Assembly: GCA_033439765.1 (NCBI GenBank)
Contig: JAULSN010000001.1
Coordinates: forward strand, 1,860,001 to 1,924,000
Direction: 5' to 3'
Source: Lasiosphaeria ovina
Lineage: Eukaryota > Ascomycota > Sordariomycetes > Sordariales > Lasiosphaeriaceae
Length of the DNA stretch: 64,000 bases
Shown here: one piece after another, positions 43,695 through 57,905 of the stretch
Position numbering within the stretch: position 1 is the first letter of the stretch
Layout of the letters: the number at the start of each line of letters is the position of its first letter
The notes under the pieces: model-generated
Seen by the model: only the letters and a program-made list of their open reading frames with translations
What the model was told of the DNA's origin: nothing
Database searches by the model: none
Position numbers and translations under genes: made by a program

Positions 43695-45468
43695 ACGCCA
43701 AATGTAAAGGCCAAACACGACCCAGAATGTTACTTCGGGAATATTTTGCTTTCTAGAACCGCCATGGAAGCATTTACTCGACTAGGTGCCCCGACTCGGA
43801 ATCTGAGACTTCTCGCGCCTATATAGAACGATGGCGCCAACTTTCGTTGTCGGGGGCAAGGAACTGGAAACGAGTATGATGGCTGCTGGTCTATTAAGCA
43901 GTCGAGATCGTGGCATGGGCGGCAGGAGTCTGTAGCTGTTTTAGGCCAATTGGGGGGCTGTAACACAAGGCGCTTTTTTTCTCTCTGCTTTTTCCATTCA
44001 TTCATGTTTTCTTTGGGTCGCGTGGAAGCTGGCGTTGGAGCACCTACCTACTAAGGTCTTTGTGAAAAATAGTATTTTTTAGTATAGACACCGGCTAGTT
44101 TTCCTTTAATGAGTATTTCGAACAGAGAGATAGGCGTCTGGGATTCAATAATAGGAATTATAATAGCTGTTGCCTCCCTTAACGAAACCTCTTTGGAGCG
44201 AGGTAAACCTAGGCCAGTTTCCGACCTTTGCAGCTTAATAATATTGCCATCAGCAACGCGCGTCCCCGGGCCAGCACGTTCCACTGTCTGGTTCCAGGAC
44301 GGGAAACGCCAGCTCTCCCACAACCCCAGCGGCGCCCCTCGTACGGCCATCCTTCCATTTCACGGTTCAAACCCAGGGGGCGGCCCTCTCCAAGTCAGCT
44401 CTCGATCGTCCAGCTTGCACCCACCCACCAATACCAACGCCAATGATAGTAACAGTTCTAGCGGACAGGAGATCCCGAAAATATTCCTGTTCAAACCAGG
44501 TTTCACGGTTGCCGAAAGCTGTCAATTTCCGGATTTTTCACAGGATACGAACAAAAATGCATCTCCAAAGCCCTCTGGTTCTACCATTGCAAACAGTACT
44601 GGTCCTGACCGCCGTCTAATCCCCCCAACACCAGCGAAAACCGCCCTGGAAGCGGCCAAGATGTTGCCAGCACTTTATTCTTGGTCGGGGTATTAAGGGG
44701 CTGTTAATTGAAACAACGTAGCTACACTAGAGGAATCGCGAGACGGTGGAGTGGGGAGTGGTATCGATAATCGAGGCATTCGCGGCGATGGCCTATAGGC
44801 AACTGGGGGATCTTCTTTTTCTTTCTACCTTTTCAAAAGATTTTAGTTGTGCTTATTTTTTTCTCCATCCAGCGACAGACCGCTCCGGCAATCTACTCTT
44901 ACGATGTTTATCTTTAGAAGGTACTTGTTTTGTTTTAGTCAATAATTATCTCAAAGCTAGTTTTCTCCCTTTTTCATAAATTAGCGCAGTGATTTTGGGG
45001 TTTCCCATTCTAAGACCCGAGTTCACGGGGCTGTTAAACTTTGAAGCTCATCCCACGAGGCTCACTGCGTGTTGTGCCCTTAAAGACTAATACAAGTGTT
45101 CCATTCTAATCACAACAGATATCATCGGCAGCTAGAGAGTAGTTTAATGGGAGTCAGTTGCCACATTGTGGTTGAGTTCCGATTTTAGCTCCCATTCGCT
45201 CGCTCTCATCCAACACGCCTATCTTATCAACTTATCAACGGATATCAGATAATCAACCTGCGACATTTTCCGCGCGGGTCTGTCGGTGAAGGGTCTTCCA
45301 ATGATTTCATGCATTCGGAATAACTTCGGCCAGCTAGCCGTCAGCACAATCACAACCCGTCGTCCTAGGAACTTCAAAACCTAGCTGCCGTGGTCGACTG
45401 GTAATTAGGCACACACTGTACACATATCACCTCACCTCAAACCGCCAACACAAACGTTCACACACACA
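43695..45468. other. Intergenic, right member of the duplicated segment
   Basis: Includes a Ser/Pro/Asn-rich frame at about 44255-44696 that resembles the 43440 frame loosely, but it lacks a convincing start. 44900-45460 is AT-leaning and is the upstream region of the methyltransferase. Nothing else recognised. Confidence 0.4.
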
Positions 45469-46164
45469 ATGCTATCAAACTTCGAAAAGCAGAGCTACTG
45501 GCACGCCCGCTTCGCGCACGAAGAGAACTTCGAGTGGCTCGTGCCGTCGGCGACATTCACGGCGCTCATCGAGCCGTACTTGGCCGCGGCGGGGGCAGCA
45601 GCACGGATCTTACACTTGGGTATCGGCACGAGCGATCTGCACATTGCTCTGAGGCGGCGGGGGTTCGAGCGCGTCGCCAACGTCGACTACGAGCCGCTGG
45701 CGCTGGAGCGGGGCCGCCGGCTAGAGGAGCAGGTGCTTGGCGACGTGCGCATGGGCTATCTCGCGGCCGATGTCACCGGTGGCGGTGACGGTGGCGTGCA
45801 GCTCTCGGCGAGTCTGGATCTCAATCTCGAGTTTGGTTCGATGGACTTGGGAGGAGACAGTGCGGGCGAGGGGAAGGCGTACTATGACCTCGCAATCGAC
45901 AAGTGCACGGCCGACGCCGTGGCGTGCGGCGGGAACGATGCCGTGCTGGCCATGGCTGAGAATGTGCGGCGGTGTCTGAGCGATAGTGGCGTCTGGATCT
46001 CGCTGAGTTACTCGGCGTCGAGGTACGATCTGGATGGCGGGGACTTTAAAGGGGCGCTGCCGTTCGAGGTTGAGGTCATTGGCAAGATCCCGACGCCGAA
46101 GCAGCGGGTGACGGACCCAGACGTGTTTTACTGGTGTTATTTGCTGCGGCCGAAGCGGCTGTGA
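45469..46164 (+). CDS. SAM-dependent methyltransferase, METTL13/EEF1AKMT4-like
   Basis: Class I methyltransferase of 231 residues, single exon. The start, FEKQSYWHARFAHEENFEWL, matches the N-terminal signature of the group that includes METTL13 and EEF1AKMT4, several of which methylate lysines of translation elongation factor 1A. Motif I is ILHLGIGTSDLHIAL (the third Gly position reads T), the acidic residue after strand 2 is in VANVDYEPLALERG, and motif IV-like YDLAIDKCTADAVACGG is present. The middle carries a Gly-rich insertion (about residues 104-130) not usual in the family. It ends VFYWCYLLRPKRL, consistent with the last strand. The target protein is not known for this copy; cytosolic location is expected because no signal is seen. 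Confidence 0.82.
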   Translation: MLSNFEKQSYWHARFAHEENFEWLVPSATFTALIEPYLAAAGAAARILHLGIGTSDLHIALRRRGFERVANVDYEPLALERGRRLEEQVLGDVRMGYLAADVTGGGDGGVQLSASLDLNLEFGSMDLGGDSAGEGKAYYDLAIDKCTADAVACGGNDAVLAMAENVRRCLSDSGVWISLSYSASRYDLDGGDFKGALPFEVEVIGKIPTPKQRVTDPDVFYWCYLLRPKRL

Positions 46165-46469
46165 AGTACTGTCAGCGACTGGGCTGTTTGTTCAAAGGGA
46201 TCTGATCGGTCGATACGCATCAGTAATGCCCCCTAACACATAGATGCGAGAACCAATGAGGTAATGGTGACGCTTGATGCAAAAAGAATGACAAGCACAA
46301 AACAATAATGACGCCTGTACTATACTGCCGGCACGAAATGTGCTCCCTATATAAATATTCCTCCGTTATCCTATCCTCATTCACCATGTCCGGAGCATTG
46401 CAAAGAACAGCGTTAAATGCCACTTTGCCGCACACCATATACAAACACTTCAGATATTCAGTGAGTCCT
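46165..46469. other. Short convergent intergenic region
   Basis: About 300 bp between the stop codons of the methyltransferase and beta-galactosidase genes. Nothing recognised. Confidence 0.5.
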
Positions 46470-49770
<3,301 letters not shown>

Positions 49771-49972
49771 CTATGGCCAACTGAAGACGAGGACGAGGAG
49801 GATGAAGACGAGGACGCCACGAGTCTCGCTCTGTAGGAACTCAATGCTTCCAGAAACTGCTTAGCACTCCGGTCATCTGGCATAGCACGTACAGACTGAG
49901 CACTTGCCCGTTAGTTATATCGACCTGGAAACAGAGCGTGGAGGTCGACCCGCCGCTGCAATGGAGTGGAGG

Positions 49973-49986
49973 GCGGGGTCGCGGGG
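49973..49986 (+). promoter_or_regulatory. Paired CreA-type sites near the beta-galactosidase start
   Basis: GCGGGG occurs at 49973-49978 and again at 49981-49986, both matching SYGGRG. Closely paired sites are the arrangement CreA/Mig1-type repressors use in filamentous fungi. They lie about 280 bp upstream of the beta-galactosidase start. Function is inferred. Confidence 0.35.
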
Positions 49987-51156
49987 CACATGGGGCACAA
50001 TACAGCGCGCAGGCCGTCCCGCCCTCGCGGATGCTCCGTCGGGGGAGGCACCGGCTTACGCCGAGACCAGCTTGCGCTGTTTATTTCCTCTATCTTCTCA
50101 GATCGGGCGCCAGTTCTTTCTAGGCATCAGCTGCCCGTTGCCGTTGGGCCACCTGCGCCTCGAGTTGTGGAACGGGGGTGTCGGTGGGGTTGACCACTGG
50201 AAAAGCCCCTAATCTGAGGTGATGCACGCCAAACAACCCCAAAATGGTGCGCGGGGTTGGCCTTCCAGTCAGTAAGTTGGCACTGGAAAGTCAGCGCCCC
50301 AGATGAAATGTGGATGCCGTGTCTGGACGAGCCGCGGTTACCTGCAGCAAATGGAAATGGATCAAAGATGCAAGACGGGCCGTTTTCGGGTGCGCACCTC
50401 TTCAAGCTCGTGTCTCTAATCGGCTGTGACGAGCGGCAGCTGTTGAGCGGAGGCGTCCCTAGCTGCCGTGGAGTAGACGACAGATACATACATGTCGCGG
50501 TCGCGAGGGAGAGAGACCCGAGCAAGACGTTACGAGGAGTTACGAATTGCGAACTGGATGGAACCAGCAATCCAATGGAAGTTGAGGGACCGCAACGTTA
50601 GACGACTGAACCGATTTCATCACTCTGGCAGCGACGGGGCAGGTGCGGGCCGCGCCAGGCTGGAAGAATGGACGCTGTACCATAGTAGGTTCCTTGGCGG
50701 GGAAGTCGGAGCCGAGCGCGAGCCAAAGCACCTTCCCAAGTTTCCAGCCAATTGACAAGCCCCAAAGTACCCGAACCCCTGCCACTCTGCTCTTAAGGTA
50801 CCCCAACTTTTCTCCCCCAAGTCTGATCACCAGATGGAGCAGAATCAATCCATCCAGGGAGCTTGCTTGCAAGAAGGCCCGTTCAAATGATGCGAAAAAG
50901 CAGGTTGCATACAGGCAATATCCGGGAAACCTCCTATTTACCGGCCCTCACTGCACGCGCTCGCTACACTACCCACGTACAGCTGCACTACACCATCAGA
51001 CCACGACATGACCCCCGGCCGTCGGTCGTCGTGCGGGGCACGCCAGAGACGGAAGGGAAATGGCGATGGGTGTTGGCTGTGATGGGATGGGACCATTGGA
51101 TGGCCCCGGGAATGTTGACGGGTCGAGAATTCATCTCCAAGATACCGTCGCATTCA

Positions 51157-51172
51157 CCCCGCCCGCCTGGGG
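51157..51172. promoter_or_regulatory. Paired CreA-type sites near the permease start
   Basis: CCCCGC (51157-51162, reverse GCGGGG) and CTGGGG (51167-51172) both match SYGGRG on opposite strands, about 215 bp upstream of the permease start. Function is inferred. Confidence 0.35.
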
Positions 51173-51382
51173 AAGCGATGGAGCAAGGCGTGGAGGTGGA
51201 GGTTCAGGCTAGGTCCTGGACTCGACAGCTTCGAGCCTCCATCAAGCAGTCAAGCCTGCATTTAATATCCGGGACATCGCCTTGACTCCAGACCGTCTTG
51301 GATCAGCCTGCTTGTCGTTCAACATTGACTGAGACACCGCAGCACCGCATCACCGCGTCCCTCTACCCTGTCTGCCACCGCA

Positions 51383-53081
51383 ATGGCCGCCGGCACCGAG
51401 AAGAACGCTGCCGCAGAAGGCTTCGACCACCGCGATCACGATGACGCCGACACCGATGTTGCTGTCCAGCTTGCTCACGATGTCGACGACACCAAGTACT
51501 CGCCGTGGTCTCCCACCATGTTCCGCCTGTACTTCGTCCTATCTGTGGCCTACCTGTCCGGCTGTCTGAATGGCTTCGACGGGAGTCTCATGGGAGGCTT
51601 GAACGGCATGAAGTCCTACCAGCAATACTTCAACATGTAAGCCTCTTCTCCCAACTCCACCAACGGCCCCCTGTCGGCCAAGCAAGTTGCGACGCTGGCT
51701 GACATCCTCCCTCAACTTAAGGTCAACTGCGGGCTCTAGCACAGGCCTGGTTTTTGCCATGTACAACATTGGATCAGTGGCGGCCGTCTTCATCACTGGA
51801 CCCGTCAACGACTTTTTTGGCCGTCGATGGGGCATGTTTACTGGTGCTGCTCTTGTCATCATCGGGACCTGTGTCCAGGCGACAAGCGTCAACAGCGGTC
51901 AGTTCCTGGGCGGCCGCTTCGTGCTCGGCTTTGGCGTGAGCTTTTGCTGCGTCTCGGCCCCGTGCTACGTCAGCGAGATGGCCCACCCCAAGTGGCGCGG
52001 CACCTTGACTGGCCTGTATAACTGCACGTGGTATATTGGCAGCATCATCGCGTCTTGGGTCGTCTATGGCTGCTCCTACATCGACACGACCGATGCCTGG
52101 CGCATACCAGTCTGGTGTCAGCTGATCACGTCTGGCTTTGTGGTTCTGGGAGTCTTCTTAATTCCCGAGAGCCCTAGATGGTTGATGGCCCAAGACCGTC
52201 ACGAAGACGCCATCAAGGTGCTAGCGACATACCATGGCGATGGCCGACCCGATCACCCCATTGTTCAACTGCAGATGAAGGAGATGACAAACCAGATCTC
52301 GACCGAGGCGTCGGACAAGAAGTGGTATGACTACCATGAGCTCTGGAACACGCACTCTGCCCGCCGTCGCCTCATCTGCGTCATCGGCATGGCGTGCTTT
52401 GGTCAGATCAGTGGAAACAGTCTGTCGTCTTACTACATGGTCAACATGCTCAAGTCGGCCGGCATCACGGACGAGCACAAGGTCTTGGCCCTCAACGGTA
52501 TCAACCCGGCCCTGTGCTTCTTTGGCGCCGTCCTCGGTGCCCGCATGACGGATGTCATAGGCCGCCGGCCGCTGCTGCTCTACTCGATTGTCTTCGCCTC
52601 TGTGTGCTTTGCCATCATCACGGGCACCAGCAAGTTGGCCACAGACGACCCAACGCAAGTGGCGGCGGCTAACACGACCATCGCTTTCATCTTCATCTTC
52701 GGCATCGTCTTCTCGTTTGGATGGACGCCGTTGCAGAGCATGTACATTGCCGAGACGTTACCTATGGCCACACGCGCCAAAGGTACCGCTGTTGGCAACT
52801 TTTCCTCCTCGGTCGCCTCGACAATTCTGCAGTATGCTTCAGGACCCGCTTTCGAGAAGATTGGCTACTACTTCTATCTCGTTTTTGTGTTCTGGGACCT
52901 GATTGAGTGTGTCGTCATGTACTTTTACTTCCCAGAGACCAAGGACCGCACGCTTGAGGAGTTGGAAGAGGTGTTCTCAGCCCACAACCCTGTCAAGAAG
53001 AGTCTGGAGAAGAGGAACGCCCTGACGGTCCTGAACACTGTTGGTGCCTCTCGTGGCGAGAAGTTCCCCCAAGCTGCTTAA
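51383..53081 (+). CDS. lacpA: MFS lactose permease, LAC12-like
   Basis: Twelve-helix sugar/proton symporter, 537 residues, exons 51383-51636 and 51722-53081. A cytosolic N-terminal region of about 50 residues precedes TM1 ([20 protein letters not shown]). The LAC12-type features are [14 protein letters not shown] at the end of exon 1, [65 protein letters not shown] and [17 protein letters not shown]7 reads [17 protein letters not shown], the pattern of lactose permeases, where hexose carriers have a QQxxG-type motif. The junction AT|GTAAGC ... TTAAG|G restores [19 protein letters not shown]. Position next to a divergent beta-galactosidase supports lactose, though galactosides in general are possible. 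The symbol is by analogy. Confidence 0.9.
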
Positions 53082-53607
53082 GCGGGGAGGAGGAGATGGA
53101 AACGGAGGGTCGGTTGCTTTTAGGATAGCGCAGTTAACGGTTTGTCGAATGGAAATAAGCCAAGACGTGGTCCCGTCGAGGCTAGTTGTTTTAATTCCCA
53201 GTGAACCATAACCCAGGAATCACTTAGCGGTAGTTCGGGCAACTAGCCCACATTGTTGAGTGACAAGCAGACGGGAAAGCGCAAATGCTTGGGCCCACCG
53301 GACCGACGAGACCCGAAATAGCGGTTTCATCGAGACAGGTCCCAAGCAGTCGGCTACAAACCCCCTACAACCTTAGCCTTTCCCTTGCTCTTCCCCAACC
53401 ACCAGACTGCCGTCTCCGCTTCCCCGCATCGTCTCGAGGGTTTAAGGCAGGTGTCCCCAGTCCCGTCTGCCCATGGGGCCCCTCTTTTCCTCCGCTGATC
53501 TTGCTGCACCTCCGCTCTTCGGTCCGCTTCGGATCGAGTGCTGCTTTGTCGTCGAGCAAGCCTTGCTGACTACCTAATGTAGCAGCCAGTCGTAGTCGCC
53601 GGTGATC
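53082..53607. other. Intergenic between permease and regulator
   Basis: About 525 bp. Pyrimidine-rich in the second half, as expected for a promoter. Nothing else recognised. Confidence 0.5.
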
Positions 53608-56134
53608 ATGTCGATGGACAACGAAACCTTTGGTGAGCCGAACAGGAAGAGGCTCAGGACCTCGCATGCAGTGGGTCCCCATCCCATCGCATTCCCCAGG
53701 TTTGGGAACCGGCGCTAATGCAAACGTTATTGATCAGTGCGATGTGTGCCGGGCCAGGAAAATCCGGTTGGTCTCGGCGTTTCTCGGATCTGAGTCTTGG
53801 GATCGTCCTCGACGACGAACCAATCCGCCTACGTGCTGACCCTTCGCGCTCGCACCAGATGTAATGGAAACACGCCCTGCGCCGCCTGTGCAGCAGCCGA
53901 CAATGACTGCACATATGGCTCAGATGCGAACTCGTCAGTGTAGCCCCCCGGCTCCCTGTCGCCCCTGAAGTAAACAAACAGTGCGCATCTGACAGCCAAC
54001 AAGGCGGGGGAAGAGCGACCTCATCCTCGAGGGCGTGCTGCGCGTCGAGAGGTTTCTCCAGGAAATGAACGCGACTATAGTGTGTCTCTCTGCATTAAAT
54101 GCGCCGGTGTCTCGAGGTTGCACAGCTGACTCGTTGCCAGGCCGCCTCCTCGTCGTCATATGCCGACAGTGCTCGCCAAATCATGGTTTCTCCTGGAGCC
54201 CAAGGGTCATCGATCGGCAGGAAGAGCTTTTCAGGGAGTCCGCTAGCAGAAATCCACCCGGGTCCGCAACATCACCGCCAGCAGACCCCCTTGAGCGAGC
54301 CACACCACTCGAATAGCCTCGAGAACGCCGTGCTGGACTCGTGGCATACCTCGACGACAGAGTCGCTGCTGCAGTGGCCGCATTTCGACGTGTTTCCGAG
54401 CCTGCGCGATGACTACGTCTCCATATTCCAGCTTGAGCAGTCTCGGCCGCCGGTCCGGATGCGCACGTCGACCATGTACCCGTACGTGACGGCCGAGGAT
54501 GTCGACAGCATCGTCGACTCGTTCGAGCACGCCGTCAACTTTTGGTATCCGACCATGTCGCAGAAGCAGCTGAAGAAGACACGCACCATCGTCACCGACG
54601 GCGTCTTTGACGAGGACGGGCCGTCTACCTGCCTGGCCCTTCTGACTATGGCTCTCGGCTGCGCGAGCCAGGTTACAGCGGGCCTGACAACCAATGCCGG
54701 CAACTTGTCCGAAGAAGAAGGTAGGAAGCGCCGGGCGAGCCGCAGGGCCATGGGTGATGTCTACTTTGACGGCGTGCTCAAAAAGCTGCACTTTGCCCAC
54801 ACGCATGTCAGCTCAACGGCGACACACTGTCTTTTCTTTGTTGCGTGAGTACGCTCTGCTTGACACCTGCTGTGTATATCTTGAGCCCAACAAAGCTGAA
54901 CTCGCCAAACTTTAGCATGTATTTCGCCTTTCTCCGCCGCCCCCTCCAAGCATGGGAGTACATCAGCGCCGCCGCCGCAAAGTGTCTCCTTCTGCTCTCG
55001 TACCCGCCACAGGACGAGACGCCCGAAGACCTGGAGCGCATCCGCCGTATCTTCTGGTCGTGCTACATTCTCGAGAGCGACTACCTCGCCGAGCTGTCCA
55101 GCCTGCCGCTCTCGGGCATTGCGCGCATCGAGTCGTCGATCCCCCTGCCCGGCGACTACCACACGCACACGTCGGCGCTTGAGGAGGAGCAGTCGTCGCT
55201 GTACTTTCTGGCGTGCATCTCGATGCGCCGCCTGCTCAACCGCGTGCACCAGCTGCTGTACGCGCGCGACACGGGCGCCTCCCTCGACAACGCCCGCTTC
55301 CCCTACGTCGTCGCCGAGCTCAACCACCAGCTCGACGACTGGCGCGATGTGCTGCCGCCCGCCTTCGCCTTCTCCGTCGGCTTCGACTGCGAGCCCACCG
55401 CCACCGAGCACGGCGGCTTCCTGCGCCAGCGCTACCTCACTTGCCGCAGCGTCATCTACCGGCCGTAAGTTTGCAACGGGGAGACAGACAGACATAAGCC
55501 ACTGACATTTATCGGGTGGCGTGTCGCAGATATTTGATGTGGATGCTGAGCGGCAGCGGCTCAGGCCTTGTCCCGGACGGCCGGCGCGCCAGCATCGCCA
55601 GCAACGGCAGCAGCGGCGTCGCGCGCCCGGCGGCCAGCACTGAGGTCCTGACGAACTGCAAGGCCTGCCTGGACGCGTGTCTGTTGCATATCTTGAACCT
55701 CAGGGGGTTCTCACAGACCGTGTTGGTCGACACGTGGATTTGCTCGCTCTCGTATGATTCCTGTCTTCCATCTTCCATCTTCCATCTCTCGTTTCCTGAT
55801 CTCTGATCGTTCCCCTCCCCCCCTCCCCATCTATCCCCGCCATCTTCTATACGACTCCTATTCTATCGCCAATCTGACACACCCCCAAAACAGAATGGCA
55901 GGCGCCATGCTGGTCCTCCTGGCCGCGTGCAAGATCCCGGCCCTGCGCAACCTCATCGGCCCCGAGGTCCTCGCCGCCGGCGACCACCTGCGTCAGCTCC
56001 TCGAGGGCTGGCAGCGTGTAGCCGGCGACCCCACCGCCCCCTCGGTCAACCAGAGCGTGCGCATCATTGCCGATGCCGACCGCTTCATCCGCCAGGTCTA
56101 CGGCCCCGTCGGCAGCGGCGCGTCGCGTAGCTGA
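53608..56134 (+). CDS. Zn2Cys6 fungal transcription factor
   Basis: Nuclear DNA-binding regulator of the Gal4-type class, 661 residues. Eight exons: 53608-53632, 53700-53766, 53859-53937, 53996-54079, 54126-54844, 54916-55464, 55530-55751 and 55894-56134; all phases agree. The zinc cluster CDVCRARKIRC then NGNTPCAACAAADNDC has the CX2CX6CX5CX2CX6C spacing and is split by an intron within the sixth residue gap. A short basic linker (RRGKSDLI) precedes a helix (LEGVLRVERFLQEMNATI), possibly a dimerisation coil. The middle homology region (Fungal_trans) runs from about DDYVSIFQLEQSRPP through AWEYISAAAAKCLLLLS and RIRRIFWSCYILESDYLAEL. The first exon is only 25 bp and its ATG has a second ATG two codons on. 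It sits next to the lactose permease and could regulate that locus; this is inference. Confidence 0.88.
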
Positions 56135-56801
56135 GGTCGCGTCTTGGCCTTGGGTAGGGTGTCTGGCTGCTTTGTTGGTGTTCCGGCAGCTTTTCAAGTA
56201 TTTCACTTGTAATATGACTCGATGTCTCCGTTGCTTACTCCGTTTTGAGTGTTTGGGTTGTGCCGGAGTAAGGGTTGGTGCGGTGCGGGAAGTTTTATAT
56301 TTTTGGTCGTTAATGGCATCAAAGAATCTTGCGAGCTAGGCGGGAAAAAGAACCGGTAGTATTTTGTTTGCTTCCTTCAGCGGCATCCATTGCTAACCTA
56401 CCGCTGCCTGTCTTGTACGAATTTTCTGCACCACAAGTTTGCCTCGGCAATTTTGACTTGAAGCAACGTTTAGCGGGAACATGCCACTTGTTTGGTTTGC
56501 TTGCTGACCCAGTGGACGAACTTCGAAAAACCTGTCATATGCGGCGAACTGTGCACAGAGAGGAAGCTCGAGCTCCTCTGTATGCTTCACGAACACACTC
56601 GATGGTATCAATAGGGGTGGTTGCCGAGAACAACGATGGCACTTTGTACCGATAAATACCTTCTAGTGTAAGAGCGTTGTAATTGCATTTCGTTTGTCTC
56701 GTCAAGCTGACCCCAGACCCATAGCCCACAGCTTTCTTTCCCGGCGCGAGGTACCCGTCATTGCGGAATGAATCCGGTTGCAACGCGTCCGCCCATTCAA
56801 A
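56135..56801. other. Intergenic between convergent genes
   Basis: Holds the 3' ends of the regulator and of the alcohol dehydrogenase gene. Nothing recognised. Confidence 0.5.
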
Positions 56802-57905
56802 TTACATGATAAGGACGTTCCTGAAGCGCGGCGTGCCGGCCTTCATCCCCTCAAAGGCGTTGTGGAAGTCGGCCAGGGGAAACGTTTGCACCATGCACTT
56901 GACGCCGTGCGTCTTGACAAAGTCGAACGTCTCCTCGCAGTCGAGCGCGATGCCCGACGGCCAGCCGACGACCTGCAGGCCCTGGACAGCGATGGCGGTG
57001 GTGTCGAACTCGACGTTGCCGACGGGGGCCAGCACGACCAGCTTGCCGTGGGGCTGCAGGCCGGGCAGCAGCTTGGTCATGGACGGGCCGTGGGGCGCCG
57101 TCGACACGATCATGGCGGCGCCGCCGAGCTTCTGCAGCGCCGCCGCCGGGTCTTCGAGGTTGGTGTCGATGTAGCCGTGGGCGCCGAGCTCGAAGGCAAA
57201 GTCGCGCTTGTCGGTGCCGCGCGACACGGCGATGGTCTTGTAGCCCATGGCGCGGCAGAACTGCACCGCCAGGTGGCCCAGCCCGCCCAGGCCCTGCACC
57301 GCCACCAGCGTGCCCTGCTCGACATGCATCTTACGGATGGCGTTGAACACGGTCACGCCGGCGCAGAACAGCGGCGCTACTGTGGCCACGTCCATGTCCC
57401 GCGGGACCCGCGCCGCCGCCTCCACCCGCAGGATCACGTACTCGGCGTAGCCGCCGCTCTTGTTGAGCCCGTTGACCGCCTGGCTCTCGCAGTTCTGGAA
57501 GTGCCCGCGCTGGCACGTGCGGCAGGTGCCGTCGTGGCCTGACGTAAACATGAGGTTAGTGTTTCATTTTTCTTGTCTTGGGTTTCTGGTCTGATCATCA
57601 TAAAATTGAGCGAGGTGAACAAACCTCCCGTGCCACCCACTGCCCACCCGGTCGCCCTCCTTGAACAGCGTCACATCCTCGCCGATGGCCACAACGTCGC
57701 CGATAATCTCGTGGCCGGGCACAGTGGGAAGCGTGACGGGCGCCGACTCCTGGAGCCAGGCATCTGAGTGGCAGATGCCACAGGCGAGCAACTTGACGAG
57801 AATCTGGCCCCTGGTTGGCAGCACCAGAGGGAGATCTCGGAGCTCGAGATCGGCGCCGTGGGCATTGAGCATGGCGGCCTTGTGTGTCTTGGGGAGAGAC
57901 GACAT
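56802..57905 (-). CDS. Zinc alcohol dehydrogenase (medium-chain), possible one-base insertion at exon 1 end
   Basis: NAD-dependent, zinc-binding alcohol dehydrogenase of the fungal ADH type, about 340 residues. Exon 1 runs from an ATG at 57905 (MSSLPKTHKAAML) and exon 2 from 57538 to 56802. Catalytic zinc ligands are Cys42 (ACGICHSDAW), His65 with Glu66 (PGHEIIGD), and the Cys in PLFCAGVTV. The structural zinc loop is HDGTCRTCQRGHFQNC. The Rossmann motif is VQGLGGLGHLAVQF. The intron donor is best at GGGAG|GTTTGT (exon end 57625) with a CTAAC branch site and CAG acceptor, but the two exons are then one base out of phase. Removing one G from the GGG at 57627-57629 would give the conserved GWHGGHDGTC. 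An in-frame alternative donor (GGCA|GTGGGT) deletes GWHGG. Either assembly error or a broken gene. Confidence 0.82.

Noticed and set aside
45126..45195. tRNA-Gly-like sequence (AGTTTAATGGGAG ... TTGCCAC ... GAGTTCCGATTTTAGCTCC)
   Set aside because: The GCC anticodon loop and partial acceptor complementarity are suggestive, but the anticodon stem and T stem do not pair properly. At most a decayed tRNA.
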